A stretch of 64,000 nt of DNA, from assembly GCA_964614185.1 (NCBI GenBank), contig CAZTKJ010000006.1, forward strand, positions 26,263 through 90,262, read 5' to 3'. Numbering within the stretch: the stretch's first letter is position 1; each line of letters begins with the position of its first letter. Below the pieces are notes generated by a model, which did not search any database, was not told where the DNA came from, and saw nothing but the letters and a program-made list of their open reading frames with translations. This stretch comes from Suilimivivens sp964614185. GTDB lineage: Bacteria; Bacillota; Clostridia; Lachnospirales; Lachnospiraceae. This document shows, piece after piece, positions 55,001 to 63,965 of this stretch. The position numbers and the translations under genes are program-made.

Positions 55001-57615
55001 ATCTTATCTCCGCTGATCTTGTAGGTGGCTGCCATCTTATCAGCCACGCCGGTTAAGCTGCTGTCAGTCTCTCCTATTTCATCACCCTTCAGCGCCGTTA
55101 TGGATTTAATGCTGCTGACTTTGCCTCCTCCATAGTTTTCCGCTGAAATCTTTTTGATGTAATTATTCTGAAATTCCTTTCCAAGCCATATGGATTGCAG
55201 CTTTGTGGTCTTAAAGTTCTTGCTTCCCTGAAGGAAACGCTTATTGCTGCAGTCAATGTAATACCATCTGCTTCCCAGCTTCACAATATTATAAGTATGG
55301 GCTCCGGCGTCTGTTCCCATAAGCACCCTGCTGGGCACTCCCAGTTCTCTTGTCAGACGATAGAAAAGAAGGGCATAACTTTGACAGGTACCTTTTCCAT
55401 CATGAAGGCCGCTGTATGCCATATGATAAATACCCACTTTCGTACCATCTACCCAACTGATCTTATTGGATACATAATCATAAACTGCTTTTACCTTTTC
55501 ATAATCACTTTTATTCTTATAAGAATAGAACATGCCGCCCGGCTGATTGACCATTCTGTCAATCTCTGCATCCATCCAGTCTTCCTGTTCTTTAGTGGAG
55601 AAATAAGTCACTTCAAAATAAAGGGCATCATAATATTGATTCTCATAAAGGACTTGGCTTTCCTGTGCATCCCATGATTTAATGCCTTCATTCAGATAAT
55701 CGCCTTCATAAGACTTCATACCGGCTCTTTCTTCATAAAAATCGAAAGCTTTTCTGTGGATATCATCGGAAAGAAAGTCATTGTAGTGTATGGTATCTCC
55801 ATATTCGGTTTCCATTTCATGACCATACTCTTGCTCATAAGTGTCCCAGTCAAGAAGAACATAAAAACTGCTTTCCCTGTTCCTGAAGGAATCCTTGACA
55901 GACTGCCAGAGGGCATCGGAATCCGTAAATGTTTCCAGTTTCTCCGGCTCTCCATAATCTACTCCCGGTTCTGCCTCAATAACGGTAAAAGGAATCCAAA
56001 TAACATAAGGTCCATCTGTGAGCTGGAAGGTAACGGAAATATATTTCTGTACACCTTCCGGCACAACTTCCTCACCATACAGCTTGGCGGTACAGCTGTC
56101 CGTATCCGGATTGATTCCCAGATAATCCATAGTAGGCAGGAATCTGGCATAATCAGTATAATTATGGTCTTTCGTACTACTGCAAATATCCCAGCTTAAG
56201 AAAGGATTGCCCCACTTCTGTTTCTTAAAATCCTTAAAGTCTTTCTTAGTTCCATTCTTATAAATCAGCTGCAGATGAAGTTCCGGACTGGACTCTCCCA
56301 CATGAAGCGTCAGTGAATCTATAACATTGCCCTCTGCATCCGTAAGATTTACACCCACACAGTTTTTGTCCAGATTTGCAGGGGTTCCGCACAAATTTCC
56401 CCCGGTAGATACCGCATTACTGAAAGATGTTGCCACCTCTCCCTCATAGATGGCTCTAATCTTATAATGATACTTTGTTCTTTCATAATTCATACCGGCA
56501 TCATCAGTATAAGTATTCTCCCATGCCTCTGCTGTACCGATTTTTTTATATTCTCCATCTTCACCTAATGCTCTGTATATTTCATATCTGAGTAATCCCC
56601 TATTATCACACGGATCCCACTTTAAGACAACGTCTTCTACCGACCATTCGGACTCATTTCGCAGTGTAAGAACCGGAGCTTCTCCGGTAATGGTCACTTC
56701 CGACCACCGGGCAGTTAATGTAATATCTTTATGCACTGCCTCCCGGAAGTCATATTTTTCTTCTCCCAAAAACCATCCTTCAAAGTAATACCCTTTCCTC
56801 ACCGGCGTCGTTGGCTCTGTGGCTTTATCGCCAATTTGTATCTGCTGTAATGCTACGGCACTGCCGCCGTTGCTGTCAAAGGTAACTGTATAGTGAGTGC
56901 TGGTGCCGTCCCAAACAAAAAATTCAAGATCATTAGCAGCTGCATATGCTTCAGCGGTAGAACCCGCTGCTCCATAAAGTTTTAAGGTTTGAGAATTTCC
57001 AAGACAATTTTCTCCCATCTTCATGTCAGGATTCTTGATATAAACACGCTCTACACCGACACTGTACCCCTGAAAGGCATTGGCTCCTACTGAAGTAACG
57101 CTCTTTGGAAAAGTCAATGTAAGACTGGGTTTGCTTGGTATGTTTATACCAGCAAAACCTTCAAAAGCAGAATCCCCTATGGTCTCCAGCGTTTCAGGGA
57201 ATGTCAGTTCAGCATCAAACATGTGGCAGTAAAAAAAAGCATACTTTCCTATTCCCGTCAGATTGTCCGGAAGGTCAAGGGCACCTTTCACATTCTCAAG
57301 ACCAAAAAAAGCAGAGCTTCCAATGTAAGTAATGTTGTTATCAATAATAATTGTCTCAATACTATTGGATGCAGGGACATACCAAGGTGCATCAGTACAG
57401 GGATCACCTCCGAAAATCTCACTGTAATAATCCTCCATCCTGCCGCTGCCCGTCAGCGTCAGCACACCGTTCACCCCGGTACCATAATCAGCAGTCCATG
57501 TTATGTTCTCTCCACAGGAACCTTCTGCCGCCTTAACAGGAAAGACCGGCAATACCCATGTTCCTATCATCAGTACCAGTACTGCCAGATAAAACAACCG
57601 CTTTTGCTTTTTCAT
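52039..57615 (-). CDS. Giant surface protein: BspA-like LRR, InlB-type repeat, transglutaminase-like and Ig-like domains
   Basis: About 1858 residues from ATG 57615 (GAGGAG upstream; codons further upstream overlap the PAP2 gene). In order: signal peptide; BspA/LRR_5 repeats (ITYIGSSAFFGLENV, LETIGDSAFEGF); an InlB/Flg_new repeat (VTFDSNGGSAV ... GYYFEGWF); an Fn3-like part; a transglutaminase-like core with Cys744 (KGTCQSYALLF), His773 (GAHTYNIV) and Asp788 (YYIDCSN); several Big_2-like domains (VNRVTGELKALKPGTATVTV); and a C-terminal module shared with the downstream protein. The triad is intact, so it may crosslink or cleave. No LPxTG motif. It likely binds host or matrix. Confidence 0.85.
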   Translation of the reverse strand: MKKQKRLFYLAVLVLMIGTWVLPVFPVKAAEGSCGENITWTADYGTGVNGVLTLTGSGRMEDYYSEIFGGDPCTDAPWYVPASNSIETIIIDNNITYIGSSAFFGLENVKGALDLPDNLTGIGKYAFFYCHMFDAELTFPETLETIGDSAFEGFAGINIPSKPSLTLTFPKSVTSVGANAFQGYSVGVERVYIKNPDMKMGENCLGNSQTLKLYGAAGSTAEAYAAANDLEFFVWDGTSTHYTVTFDSNGGSAVALQQIQIGDKATEPTTPVRKGYYFEGWFLGEEKYDFREAVHKDITLTARWSEVTITGEAPVLTLRNESEWSVEDVVLKWDPCDNRGLLRYEIYRALGEDGEYKKIGTAEAWENTYTDDAGMNYERTKYHYKIRAIYEGEVATSFSNAVSTGGNLCGTPANLDKNCVGVNLTDAEGNVIDSLTLHVGESSPELHLQLIYKNGTKKDFKDFKKQKWGNPFLSWDICSSTKDHNYTDYARFLPTMDYLGINPDTDSCTAKLYGEEVVPEGVQKYISVTFQLTDGPYVIWIPFTVIEAEPGVDYGEPEKLETFTDSDALWQSVKDSFRNRESSFYVLLDWDTYEQEYGHEMETEYGDTIHYNDFLSDDIHRKAFDFYEERAGMKSYEGDYLNEGIKSWDAQESQVLYENQYYDALYFEVTYFSTKEQEDWMDAEIDRMVNQPGGMFYSYKNKSDYEKVKAVYDYVSNKISWVDGTKVGIYHMAYSGLHDGKGTCQSYALLFYRLTRELGVPSRVLMGTDAGAHTYNIVKLGSRWYYIDCSNKRFLQGSKNFKTTKLQSIWLGKEFQNNYIKKISAENYGGGKVSSIKSITALKGDEIGETDSSLTGVADKMAATYKISGDKITAQNVSKKVLLPVYGCSSYLGAEGNENASKEQGYFLALRINVDKSKVTDEGRISISYEPAGEKIEKVYTASESSMKEGYVDVILKLPEGNQNITVSVDFDTNGDDSDYQEKKYSFQVSSLKKQEAERFGALKEITDKNNNCGIETSAPKIKSENSGENITVIYDSLAYSTKVQLSGKDDAKGYYAALQVETPEAMKGTSIPERVFVTLDAGGKIKADDFRYAMSDDKSCIRLFIRIDENTMGSLGTLNVIWTEDNVQKITIQTADKCIFETIDPTARLAKSVKFNGVVSTMYTGQSQIADTTIVKNYERDTIHLVFTSSDSHIVSVNRVTGELKALKPGTATVTVTVTDGKGSVATDKKGNVLKGLTASVKITVKAPTAPGSLKLTEIKDTSAVMNWKANTTGQQIEIYAVPVNKAVMGKSKNNWKTSIETALKKEGMDSRQLSDMDAEAVQALCQKLEAEFAVQEGSCVIAAAPSSEKSLLLEGLQENTGYAFYVRNTAKNEIGDIYFTGAIIGESKTKTTLLTDVTLSAQNAEGTILTSASSKESQTPVISIVVGISSDLPTQLSYLVSAEGSAYTGVTYKSTNAQVMKVDKKGKLTLGTQAGTAELYVTGKDSSGTVRESGRIRVTVIREPNKLANKSTTLALGGSVKLRDLIGYSTKGSSTEVDVAKVDFEAVLEELEATGCFEIEAGEGSEADAVITAGAFLTDAKGNKKAGNSIKIPVSLYAGTTHGEGEMPLNTAFATIKVTDMAQPVITKTVPMDTSVTIKFKPNATVREYNGTFYYYTVTVSDKATKEKIEILPENIEFSEESDSTAKTPLYTCVIKSLSPEQNYNVQITAHYDTQEGLSASKDSSVKSFKTLKPLLTNAAGKEQIPINYISLPALRKDALANGEEVNERIILRNNETYIFMAQVSRLNRVLGTDKLKWTISSSTKNIATVKATSDTYQAQLNTLRTGTFTVTVTSTVSKEVLAVFEVTVVPYQTME

Positions 57616-57631
57616 GTTCTCTACTTCTCCT

Positions 57632-58177
57632 CTATCTATTTCCGTTATCGGTAATTTCCCTGTTTTCTCTTCTCTCCTCAATCTTGCCATAAACTTTGTA
57701 TACGATAATAGCTGCCAGAACTCCCAATATCAGACCGCCCAGAATGTCTGTAGGAAAATGTACAAACAAATACATTCTGCTAAAGGCTATGACAGCTGCC
57801 AGCAAAAGAGCCGCGATTCCCGCTTTCTTATTATGCAGGAAAATGATCGTCGCTGCTGTAAACCCATGAAGCGTATGGCCGGAAGGAAAAGAATATTCCG
57901 AAGGAACAGGAACAAGCAGTGAAACTGCCGTATCGATCTGACAGGGTCTTGGCCTCTGCACCAGATTCTTAATACACATGTTTCCTAATATAAAGCAGAC
58001 TGCCATGGAAACCAGCATCAGTATACCACATCTTCTGGTCTTTTTAAAGAAAAGAAGTACCACTGCCCCCAATATCCATATAAGTCCGCTATTGCCAAGA
58101 GCCGATACTCCTACCATAATGGGATTTAAAAATGGTGTATGCATCTCCTGTATTCTGTATAATATTTCAAAATCCAT
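57632..58177 (-). CDS. PAP2 family membrane phosphatase
   Basis: About 181 residues from ATG 58177 (RBS AGGGGG; ATG 58228 is less likely). The three phosphatase motifs are KNLVQRPRP, PSGHT and SRMYLFVHFPTD. Five to six membrane helices. Such enzymes dephosphorylate undecaprenyl pyrophosphate or phosphatidic acid outside the membrane. It overlaps no core gene but is followed closely by the giant surface protein gene. Confidence 0.9.
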   Translation of the reverse strand: MDFEILYRIQEMHTPFLNPIMVGVSALGNSGLIWILGAVVLLFFKKTRRCGILMLVSMAVCFILGNMCIKNLVQRPRPCQIDTAVSLLVPVPSEYSFPSGHTLHGFTAATIIFLHNKKAGIAALLLAAVIAFSRMYLFVHFPTDILGGLILGVLAAIIVYKVYGKIEERRENREITDNGNR

Positions 58178-58185
58178 ATTTCCCC

Positions 58186-59061
58186 CTATTCTTCTAACTC
58201 CGGCACTGCCTGGAGCTGTTTTATCCACAATTGATACTCTTGTTTATTTTCTATTATATACCTTTCATATTGAAAGCCTAATTTATCCAGCAATCGGTGT
58301 GAAGCCGCATTTTCTTTCTGTACCAGTGCCTGTACCTTTTCAAAACACAATTCTTCCTTTGCATAAGTTAAAATGGCGCTGCACACTTCATAGCCGTATC
58401 CCTGTCTCTGATATCTGACATCAATGACAAACCCCAGCTCCGGCACATCATAACCCTCTCTCACGCTAAGACCGGCCCTTCCTATTACTTCTCCTGCGGC
58501 CTTACACAGAACTGTCCACATGCCAAAACCATAAAACCCATATACCTGCCGGATGTAGGACTCCATATAGGCTCTTTCTTCTTCCGGATCCTGAAACAGA
58601 TCTTCCATATAATAAGTAATGGAGGGATCTCTATAAATTCTGTAAAAGTCCTTTACATCCGAAACAGTACTTTCTCTCACTGTCAGCCGCTCCGTTTCCA
58701 ATATATCCCAAGGCATTCCTGCCAGTCTCCTGTAAACTTCATCATAGGACTTTGGAGTGAGCTGTTCTACATCTTCTACTGCATAAGAGGTTGTAAAGGA
58801 GTGTTCCCGGTTTCTTTCATGGTACAAGGCAATGATATAATATCCTGCTGCCGAAAGTTCCTCCAGAAGCTTTGGACTGTCTGTAATCAGGAGCATTTCT
58901 TCTTTGGCCCAGGGAACGCCATTTTCTTCATACAATATTTCCTCCCTGCAGATTATCAATTGAATTCCATAAGGCAACAGCTTGTCCGCTATGCTTTCTC
59001 TTTGATCAAGGAGCTTTTGATAAAAATATGCAGTTACCGGAAATACCACACACTTAAGCAT
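58186..59061 (-). CDS. GNAT acetyltransferase with HAD-like N-terminal domain
   Basis: About 291 residues from ATG 59061 (GAAGGA upstream). Residues 1-120 (LLITDSPKLLEELSAAGYYIIAL, then SYAVEDVEQL) look like a shortened HAD-type Rossmann domain without the DxD nucleophile motif; residues 125-291 are a RimJ-type GNAT (LETERLTVRES, YQRQGYGYEV, NAASHRLLDKLGF). The combination is known in Clostridia. Substrate unknown, perhaps a protein N-terminus. Confidence 0.8.
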   Translation of the reverse strand: MLKCVVFPVTAYFYQKLLDQRESIADKLLPYGIQLIICREEILYEENGVPWAKEEMLLITDSPKLLEELSAAGYYIIALYHERNREHSFTTSYAVEDVEQLTPKSYDEVYRRLAGMPWDILETERLTVRESTVSDVKDFYRIYRDPSITYYMEDLFQDPEEERAYMESYIRQVYGFYGFGMWTVLCKAAGEVIGRAGLSVREGYDVPELGFVIDVRYQRQGYGYEVCSAILTYAKEELCFEKVQALVQKENAASHRLLDKLGFQYERYIIENKQEYQLWIKQLQAVPELEE

Positions 59062-59153
59062 TGAAATGTCCTTCCCATTCCGATACAATAATGATATTAC
59101 CATTATATGATATCATTTCTAAAATAAAATGAAAAGAAGGGAAGTAATATACT

Positions 59154-59675
59154 ATGGCACAAAATCCTGTTGTAACATTTACCATGGAAAATGGAGATAT
59201 TATCAAGGCAGAACTTTATCCTGACGTTGCTCCTGTTTCCGTAAACAATTTTATCAGTCTGATTCATAAGAACTTTTATGACGGACTTATTTTTCACCGT
59301 GTTATCCGCGGCTTTATGATTCAGGGAGGAGATCCGGAAGGAACCGGAATGGGCGGTCCAGGCTACAGTATTAAAGGAGAATTTGCAGCCAATGGAGTAG
59401 CTAATAACTTAAAGCATACAGCCGGTGTGCTTTCCATGGCCAGAAGCATGATGCCGGATTCTGCAGGTTCACAGTTCTTCATCATGCACAAAAATGCACC
59501 CCATTTGGATGGCAGCTATGCCGCTTTTGGAAAAGTAACAGAAGGTATGGATGTGGTAAATAAGATTGCTGAAACGGCTACCGATTATTCTGATCGTCCC
59601 TTAGAGGAACAGAGATTAAAGAGCGTTACAGTAGAATGTTTCGGAGTGGAGTATCCTGAACCGGAGAAGCTCTGA
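59154..59675 (+). CDS. Peptidyl-prolyl cis-trans isomerase, cyclophilin type
   Basis: A 173-residue cytosolic cyclophilin that speeds up proline isomerisation. Motifs: FHRVIRGFMIQGGDPEGTG, AGVLSMARS and GSQFFIMHKNAPHLDGSYAAFGKV. No signal peptide. RBS GAAGGGAAG. The gene is divergent from the GNAT gene and is followed by the TetR gene with its own promoter. Confidence 0.95.
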   Translation: MAQNPVVTFTMENGDIIKAELYPDVAPVSVNNFISLIHKNFYDGLIFHRVIRGFMIQGGDPEGTGMGGPGYSIKGEFAANGVANNLKHTAGVLSMARSMMPDSAGSQFFIMHKNAPHLDGSYAAFGKVTEGMDVVNKIAETATDYSDRPLEEQRLKSVTVECFGVEYPEPEKL

Positions 59676-59687
59676 ATAAAATGCTGA

Positions 59688-59716
59688 TTGACAATCCGGG
59701 GAGTAAATGTTAATAT
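59688..59716 (+). promoter_or_regulatory. Promoter of the TetR gene
   Basis: TTGACA (59,688-59,693), 17-base spacer, TAATAT (59,711-59,716). The operator below covers the start point. Confidence 0.75.
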
Positions 59717-59719
59717 ACA

Positions 59720-59736
59720 ACCGACAGTCTGTCGGT
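59720..59736. promoter_or_regulatory. TetR-type operator 1
   Basis: ACCGACAGTCTGTCGGT, a perfect 17-base palindrome just past the -10 box. It should bind the TetR-family protein encoded 30 bases downstream, giving autorepression. Confidence 0.7.
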
Positions 59737-59767
59737 AAGCGGAGTATATAAGTGCTGGTGATATGAA

Positions 59768-60403
59768 ATGAGAGTAATAAAAGAAGCAGAGGAACGAAAA
59801 AATGAAATATTGGATGTAGCAGAAAGGTTGTTTACAGTCAAAGGCTTTGACTATACTACCACAAACGATATTCTGAAAGAGATTGGAATTGCCAGAGGTA
59901 CTTTGTATTATCACTTCAGATCAAAAGAAGATATTCTGGATGCCATGATTGACCGGATTACAGAACGGTTGATAATAGAAGCAACATCTATTGCAAAAAA
60001 CAAGGAAATGCCGGTACTGCAGCGTTTAACAATGACAGTCATGGCATTGAATGTAAATAATGACTTAGGGTATGAGATCATGGAACAGATGCACAAGCCT
60101 CAAAATGCTTTGATGCACAAAAAAATGCAGGAATGTTTATTATCAAGAGTAAACCCCATACTGACAGGCTTGATTGAAGAAGCTATAGAGCAGGGAATAT
60201 GTAATACAGCGTATCCTTTAGAAACAGTAGAAATGGTTATGCTATACTCAAGTACAGCATTTGATACATTATCCGAGTATAGTAAAGAAGAACAGCAACA
60301 GAAAATAGTTGCATTTATTTATAATCTTGAACGGTTGTTAGGAATGAAATATGGGCAACTGCTATCTACAATTCTTCCTATTTTTCAGGAGAATGGTAAG
60401 TAA
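59768..60403 (+). CDS. TetR/AcrR family transcriptional regulator
   Basis: A 211-residue repressor. The N-terminal helix-turn-helix is ILDVAERLFTVKGFDYTTTN and GIARGTLYYHFRSKEDIL. The C-terminal ligand domain is family-poor. It lies ahead of MFS and ABC efflux genes, with palindromes before itself and before the MFS gene, so it likely controls the whole locus in response to a toxic ligand. Confidence 0.92.
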   Translation: MRVIKEAEERKNEILDVAERLFTVKGFDYTTTNDILKEIGIARGTLYYHFRSKEDILDAMIDRITERLIIEATSIAKNKEMPVLQRLTMTVMALNVNNDLGYEIMEQMHKPQNALMHKKMQECLLSRVNPILTGLIEEAIEQGICNTAYPLETVEMVMLYSSTAFDTLSEYSKEEQQQKIVAFIYNLERLLGMKYGQLLSTILPIFQENGK

Positions 60404-60410
60404 TAAACAA

Positions 60411-60444
60411 AAATAAAGGAACAAAGATGTTTCTTTATTTTTTT
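60411..60444 (+). terminator. Terminator/attenuator between TetR and MFS genes
   Basis: AAATAAAGGAACA pairs with TGTTTCTTTATTT (one mismatch), followed by T residues. It would separate the regulator from the transporter genes. Confidence 0.65.
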
Positions 60445-60452
60445 AAACAGTT

Positions 60453-60471
60453 TAGACCGGCAAACGGTCTA
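60453..60471. promoter_or_regulatory. TetR-type operator 2
   Basis: TAGACCGGCAAACGGTCTA, a 7-base inverted repeat around GCAAA, 24 bases before the MFS start. Its ACCG...CGGT half-sites resemble operator 1, but with a shorter gap. No clear -35/-10 pair was seen. Confidence 0.55.
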
Positions 60472-60494
60472 GAAAGATAAAAAGGAGTTTAGAT

Positions 60495-61751
60495 ATGGTA
60501 AATAAGAAAAGTAACTTTTCAAAATTTATGTTACTTTGGGCGGGAGAATTTATTTCTTCCATCGGCGGCGGACTTACCAGTTTTGGTTTGAGCGTGTATG
60601 TATTCAATCAGACAGGCAGTGCCGCAAGTATGGCGCTTGTTTCATTGCTGGCATTTCTGCCTACTCTCCTGCTTAGTGTTCCGGCTGGTGTGCTGGCGGA
60701 CCGCTATGACAGACGGGTGCTTATGATGTTGGGCGATGGATGCTCGGCAATTGGTATTCTTTACATATTGATTTGTATGATGCAGGGTGAAGCTGCTCTT
60801 TACCAGATTTGTATTGGCGTATTCATAAGTTCTATATTTTCCTCACTGCTGGAACCATCTTATCGTGCCACTGTAACAGACCTGCTTACGAAGGAGGAGT
60901 ACTCTAAGGCAAGCGGAATGGTAAGCATTGCGGGGAGTGCAAGGTATCTGATTTCTCCTGTTTTAGCAGGCGGATTATTGGCAATCAGCGAGATTAATCT
61001 ATTATTGATAATTGATATTTGTACTTTTATTCCTACTGTGATCGGTGCCGCAGTTGTAAAAAAAGGAATTGCTGTCAAAACAATGGAAAACAAATCTCCT
61101 TTTATGGAAAGCCTAATGCAGGGATGGAAAACAATCACAGACAGACATGGCATATTTATTCTGATTATGGTATCGACAGCCATAACCTGCTTTATTGGTG
61201 TCTTTCAGATTTTAGCCGAGCCTATGATTTTAGATTTTGCAGACAGTGGCACACTTGGGGTTGCAGAAACGATCTGTGCGTGCGGCATGCTGGTATCCAG
61301 CTTGTTTCTAGGGGTCAAAGGCATTAAACACAGCTTTGTAAAAACTTTGAGTATCGCATTATTCTTAGCCGGTATCAGCAATATAGGTTTTGGAATATGG
61401 GAAAACATTATATTCATTTGTCTGTTTGGATTTTTATTTTTTGCTGCACTGCCTTTTGCAAATAATTGTTTGGATTATTTGGTTAGAACAAACATTCCGG
61501 ATGAATTACAGGGGCGTGCATGGGGGATGATAGGATTCCTGTCCCAAATTGGGTATGTGGTAGCATATGGGTGTGCAGGAATTGCTGCGGATGGGATAGC
61601 GGCACAACTTCATATTGGTGTAGGACGTGGTGCAGCTGCCGTTGTCATTGCTGCAGGTGTTCTGTTATGCCTGACAGCGTTGACCTTATCTCAAATCAAA
61701 AGCGTAACAGCTTTGGAGGATTGTCATGTTGAGAAAACTGATATGGAATGA
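60495..61751 (+). CDS. MFS efflux transporter
   Basis: A 418-residue protein with twelve membrane helices, of the macrolide/multidrug-efflux branch (FMLLWAGEFISSIGGGLTSF at the start; AGVLADRYDRRVLMMLGD loop between helices 2 and 3). RBS AAGGAG. It ends 26 bases inside the next gene, so both are coupled. Likely expels a drug under TetR control. Confidence 0.9.
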   Translation: MVNKKSNFSKFMLLWAGEFISSIGGGLTSFGLSVYVFNQTGSAASMALVSLLAFLPTLLLSVPAGVLADRYDRRVLMMLGDGCSAIGILYILICMMQGEAALYQICIGVFISSIFSSLLEPSYRATVTDLLTKEEYSKASGMVSIAGSARYLISPVLAGGLLAISEINLLLIIDICTFIPTVIGAAVVKKGIAVKTMENKSPFMESLMQGWKTITDRHGIFILIMVSTAITCFIGVFQILAEPMILDFADSGTLGVAETICACGMLVSSLFLGVKGIKHSFVKTLSIALFLAGISNIGFGIWENIIFICLFGFLFFAALPFANNCLDYLVRTNIPDELQGRAWGMIGFLSQIGYVVAYGCAGIAADGIAAQLHIGVGRGAAAVVIAAGVLLCLTALTLSQIKSVTALEDCHVEKTDME

Positions 61752-63960
61752 TATAAAGCAGAATCGGTTGTTATCTGCTGCGACAATCTTTTTTATGACA
61801 ATTTCGGCTATGCTGCTTGCCCTCACGGTGCTGTTGTTCTCCAGTTTGTTGGGAGCAATAGATAATCTGATGGAAAAAGCACAGGTGCCTGATTTTATGC
61901 AGATGCACACAGGAGAGATAGAGGAAAGTAAAATCTTTCAGTTTATAGAGAATCATGGGGAAATATCTAAATGGCAGATATGCAGATTTTTAAACTTGGA
62001 TAACAGCCAGATTATCCTGGGCGGTCATAATCTTGCAGATAGTACACAGGACAATGGGCTTTCTATACAGGGAGAAGGGTTTGACTATTTGCTGGGTATG
62101 GATAATGGAATCCCGGAGGTTTTGCAGGGCGAGGTTTATGTTCCTGTCTGTTATCGCAGTTTATACAGCCTGGATGTGGGGGATACCATGAAAATTGGAA
62201 GCCGGGAGCTTGTTATTGCAGGGTTTATCAGAGATGCCCAAATGAATTCCATGATGTCTTCATCCAAACGCTTTCTTATAAATGAAGTGGATTACAACAA
62301 CATAAAACCACAGGGCGAAGAAGAATATCTGATTGAGTTTTTACTGTGTGATGGAGCAGATGAAAATGCTCTTCAAACAGATTATACTGCAGACGGACTT
62401 CCGTCAAACGGACCGGCAATCACAAAGCCGTTGATTCGTATGATAAATGCCCTGTCGGACGGAATTATGATTTTTGTGATTTTTCTTGTGAGCATTGTGG
62501 TACTGTTAATTGCCCTGATCTGTATTCGTTTTATCCTTTCTTTGAGAATGGAAAAAGACAGAAAAGAGGTAGGGATGTTAAAGGCGCTTGGTATTGAAAA
62601 AAGAGAAATCAAAAAGCTCTATTTTGCAAAATATATTCTGTTTTCTGGTTGCGGAGCACTTTTGGGACTTATGGCAGCTGCTTCGTTAAAGCGTCCTTTG
62701 ACAGAAGAGATACAGGAATTATATGGTGTGGCGGATGCAGGCATAGGAATAGGACTTTTATCCCTTTTAGCTGTGCTTTTCGTAGAGGGGATTATTCTGT
62801 TTTCCGTATGGCATTGCCTAAAAAAGACGGATAGATTATCTGCATTGGAGGCATTGATTCCCGAGCAGGCCAAGAAAAAAGATTGGGGGCAATATCTTTT
62901 AATTGGAGTTGTTACGGGTGCCTGCGTATTTCTAATGATTGTACCACAGAATCTGTATAGTACACTTTCCTCTCCAAAGTTTGTAACGTACATGGGAATT
63001 GGGGACGGAGAAATCCGCATTGATATAAGGCAGACAGAGGATATTGCTAAAGCGACAGAGCAGATTGCTTCTGTGCTGGAAAATGATGCACAGGTGGAGA
63101 AATACGTTGTGCTTCAAACAAAGTCTTATCCGGCCATTAAACAAGATGGGGAAAAACTCCATTTAATCCTGGAAACAGGTAATCACAATTTATTTCCGGT
63201 AAGCTATGTAAAAGGAATATTACCGAAAGAGAAGAATGAAATTGCATTGTCCGCCTTAAATGCAGAGGAGTTAGGATTAAATGTTGGCGATACTTTAGAA
63301 CTGCTGATTGGCGGCAGAAAAACCACATATACCGTTTGCGGTATTTATTCTGATATTACCAATGGCGGTAAGACGGCAAAAGCAGCCAAAATAGAGGATG
63401 ATACACCTATAACATGGAGTGTTCTCTATGTTTCGCTGAAAGAGTTTGTGTCAAAAGAACAATGGATAAAGCAATATAGGCAGATGGGGACTGATGTGAC
63501 AGATATTACAGATTATGTAAAGAATACTTATGGGCAAACGCTGGAACAGCTTCATATGGCATCTTTAGTAGCAGTTGGAATATCCATAATGGTTATTTTT
63601 GTTGTAGTTGCACTGTTCATGCGGCTGCTTGTTGAGAAAAAGCGCTATGAGATCTCTTTACATAAGGCATTAGGTTTTACCAATAGAGAGATGAAATACG
63701 CTTATCTTGTAAAAGGACTCTTCCCGGCAGCGGCGGGCGTTATTTTCGGAATGGTAATGGGAAATCTGTGCGGCGAAAGTCTGTGCGGCGCAATATTAAA
63801 ATCTTTTGGTGCGGAGGGATTTCGGTTTGTCATTGCATGGGAACAGGTACTGTTTGTGGTGCCTGCAATCGCTTTGTCAGCAGCGGCAGTGGCAATTTTA
63901 ACGAGTATATCGGAAATCAGACGGATAAAATCTTATGAATGCTGCATAGGAAAGGAATAG
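61726..63960 (+). CDS. ABC transporter permease, FtsX-like
   Basis: A 744-residue permease: an N-terminal helix, an extracellular MacB-like domain, then the FtsX three-helix block (about 245-365), a second extracellular domain and a second FtsX block (about 610-735, with KALGFTNREMKYAYLVKG). ATG 61726 has GGAGG upstream and overlaps the MFS gene by 26 bases. Such permeases export peptides or antibiotics or sense them. The matching ATPase gene follows. Confidence 0.92.
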   Translation: MLRKLIWNDIKQNRLLSAATIFFMTISAMLLALTVLLFSSLLGAIDNLMEKAQVPDFMQMHTGEIEESKIFQFIENHGEISKWQICRFLNLDNSQIILGGHNLADSTQDNGLSIQGEGFDYLLGMDNGIPEVLQGEVYVPVCYRSLYSLDVGDTMKIGSRELVIAGFIRDAQMNSMMSSSKRFLINEVDYNNIKPQGEEEYLIEFLLCDGADENALQTDYTADGLPSNGPAITKPLIRMINALSDGIMIFVIFLVSIVVLLIALICIRFILSLRMEKDRKEVGMLKALGIEKREIKKLYFAKYILFSGCGALLGLMAAASLKRPLTEEIQELYGVADAGIGIGLLSLLAVLFVEGIILFSVWHCLKKTDRLSALEALIPEQAKKKDWGQYLLIGVVTGACVFLMIVPQNLYSTLSSPKFVTYMGIGDGEIRIDIRQTEDIAKATEQIASVLENDAQVEKYVVLQTKSYPAIKQDGEKLHLILETGNHNLFPVSYVKGILPKEKNEIALSALNAEELGLNVGDTLELLIGGRKTTYTVCGIYSDITNGGKTAKAAKIEDDTPITWSVLYVSLKEFVSKEQWIKQYRQMGTDVTDITDYVKNTYGQTLEQLHMASLVAVGISIMVIFVVVALFMRLLVEKKRYEISLHKALGFTNREMKYAYLVKGLFPAAAGVIFGMVMGNLCGESLCGAILKSFGAEGFRFVIAWEQVLFVVPAIALSAAAVAILTSISEIRRIKSYECCIGKE

Positions 63961-63965
63961 GAATA

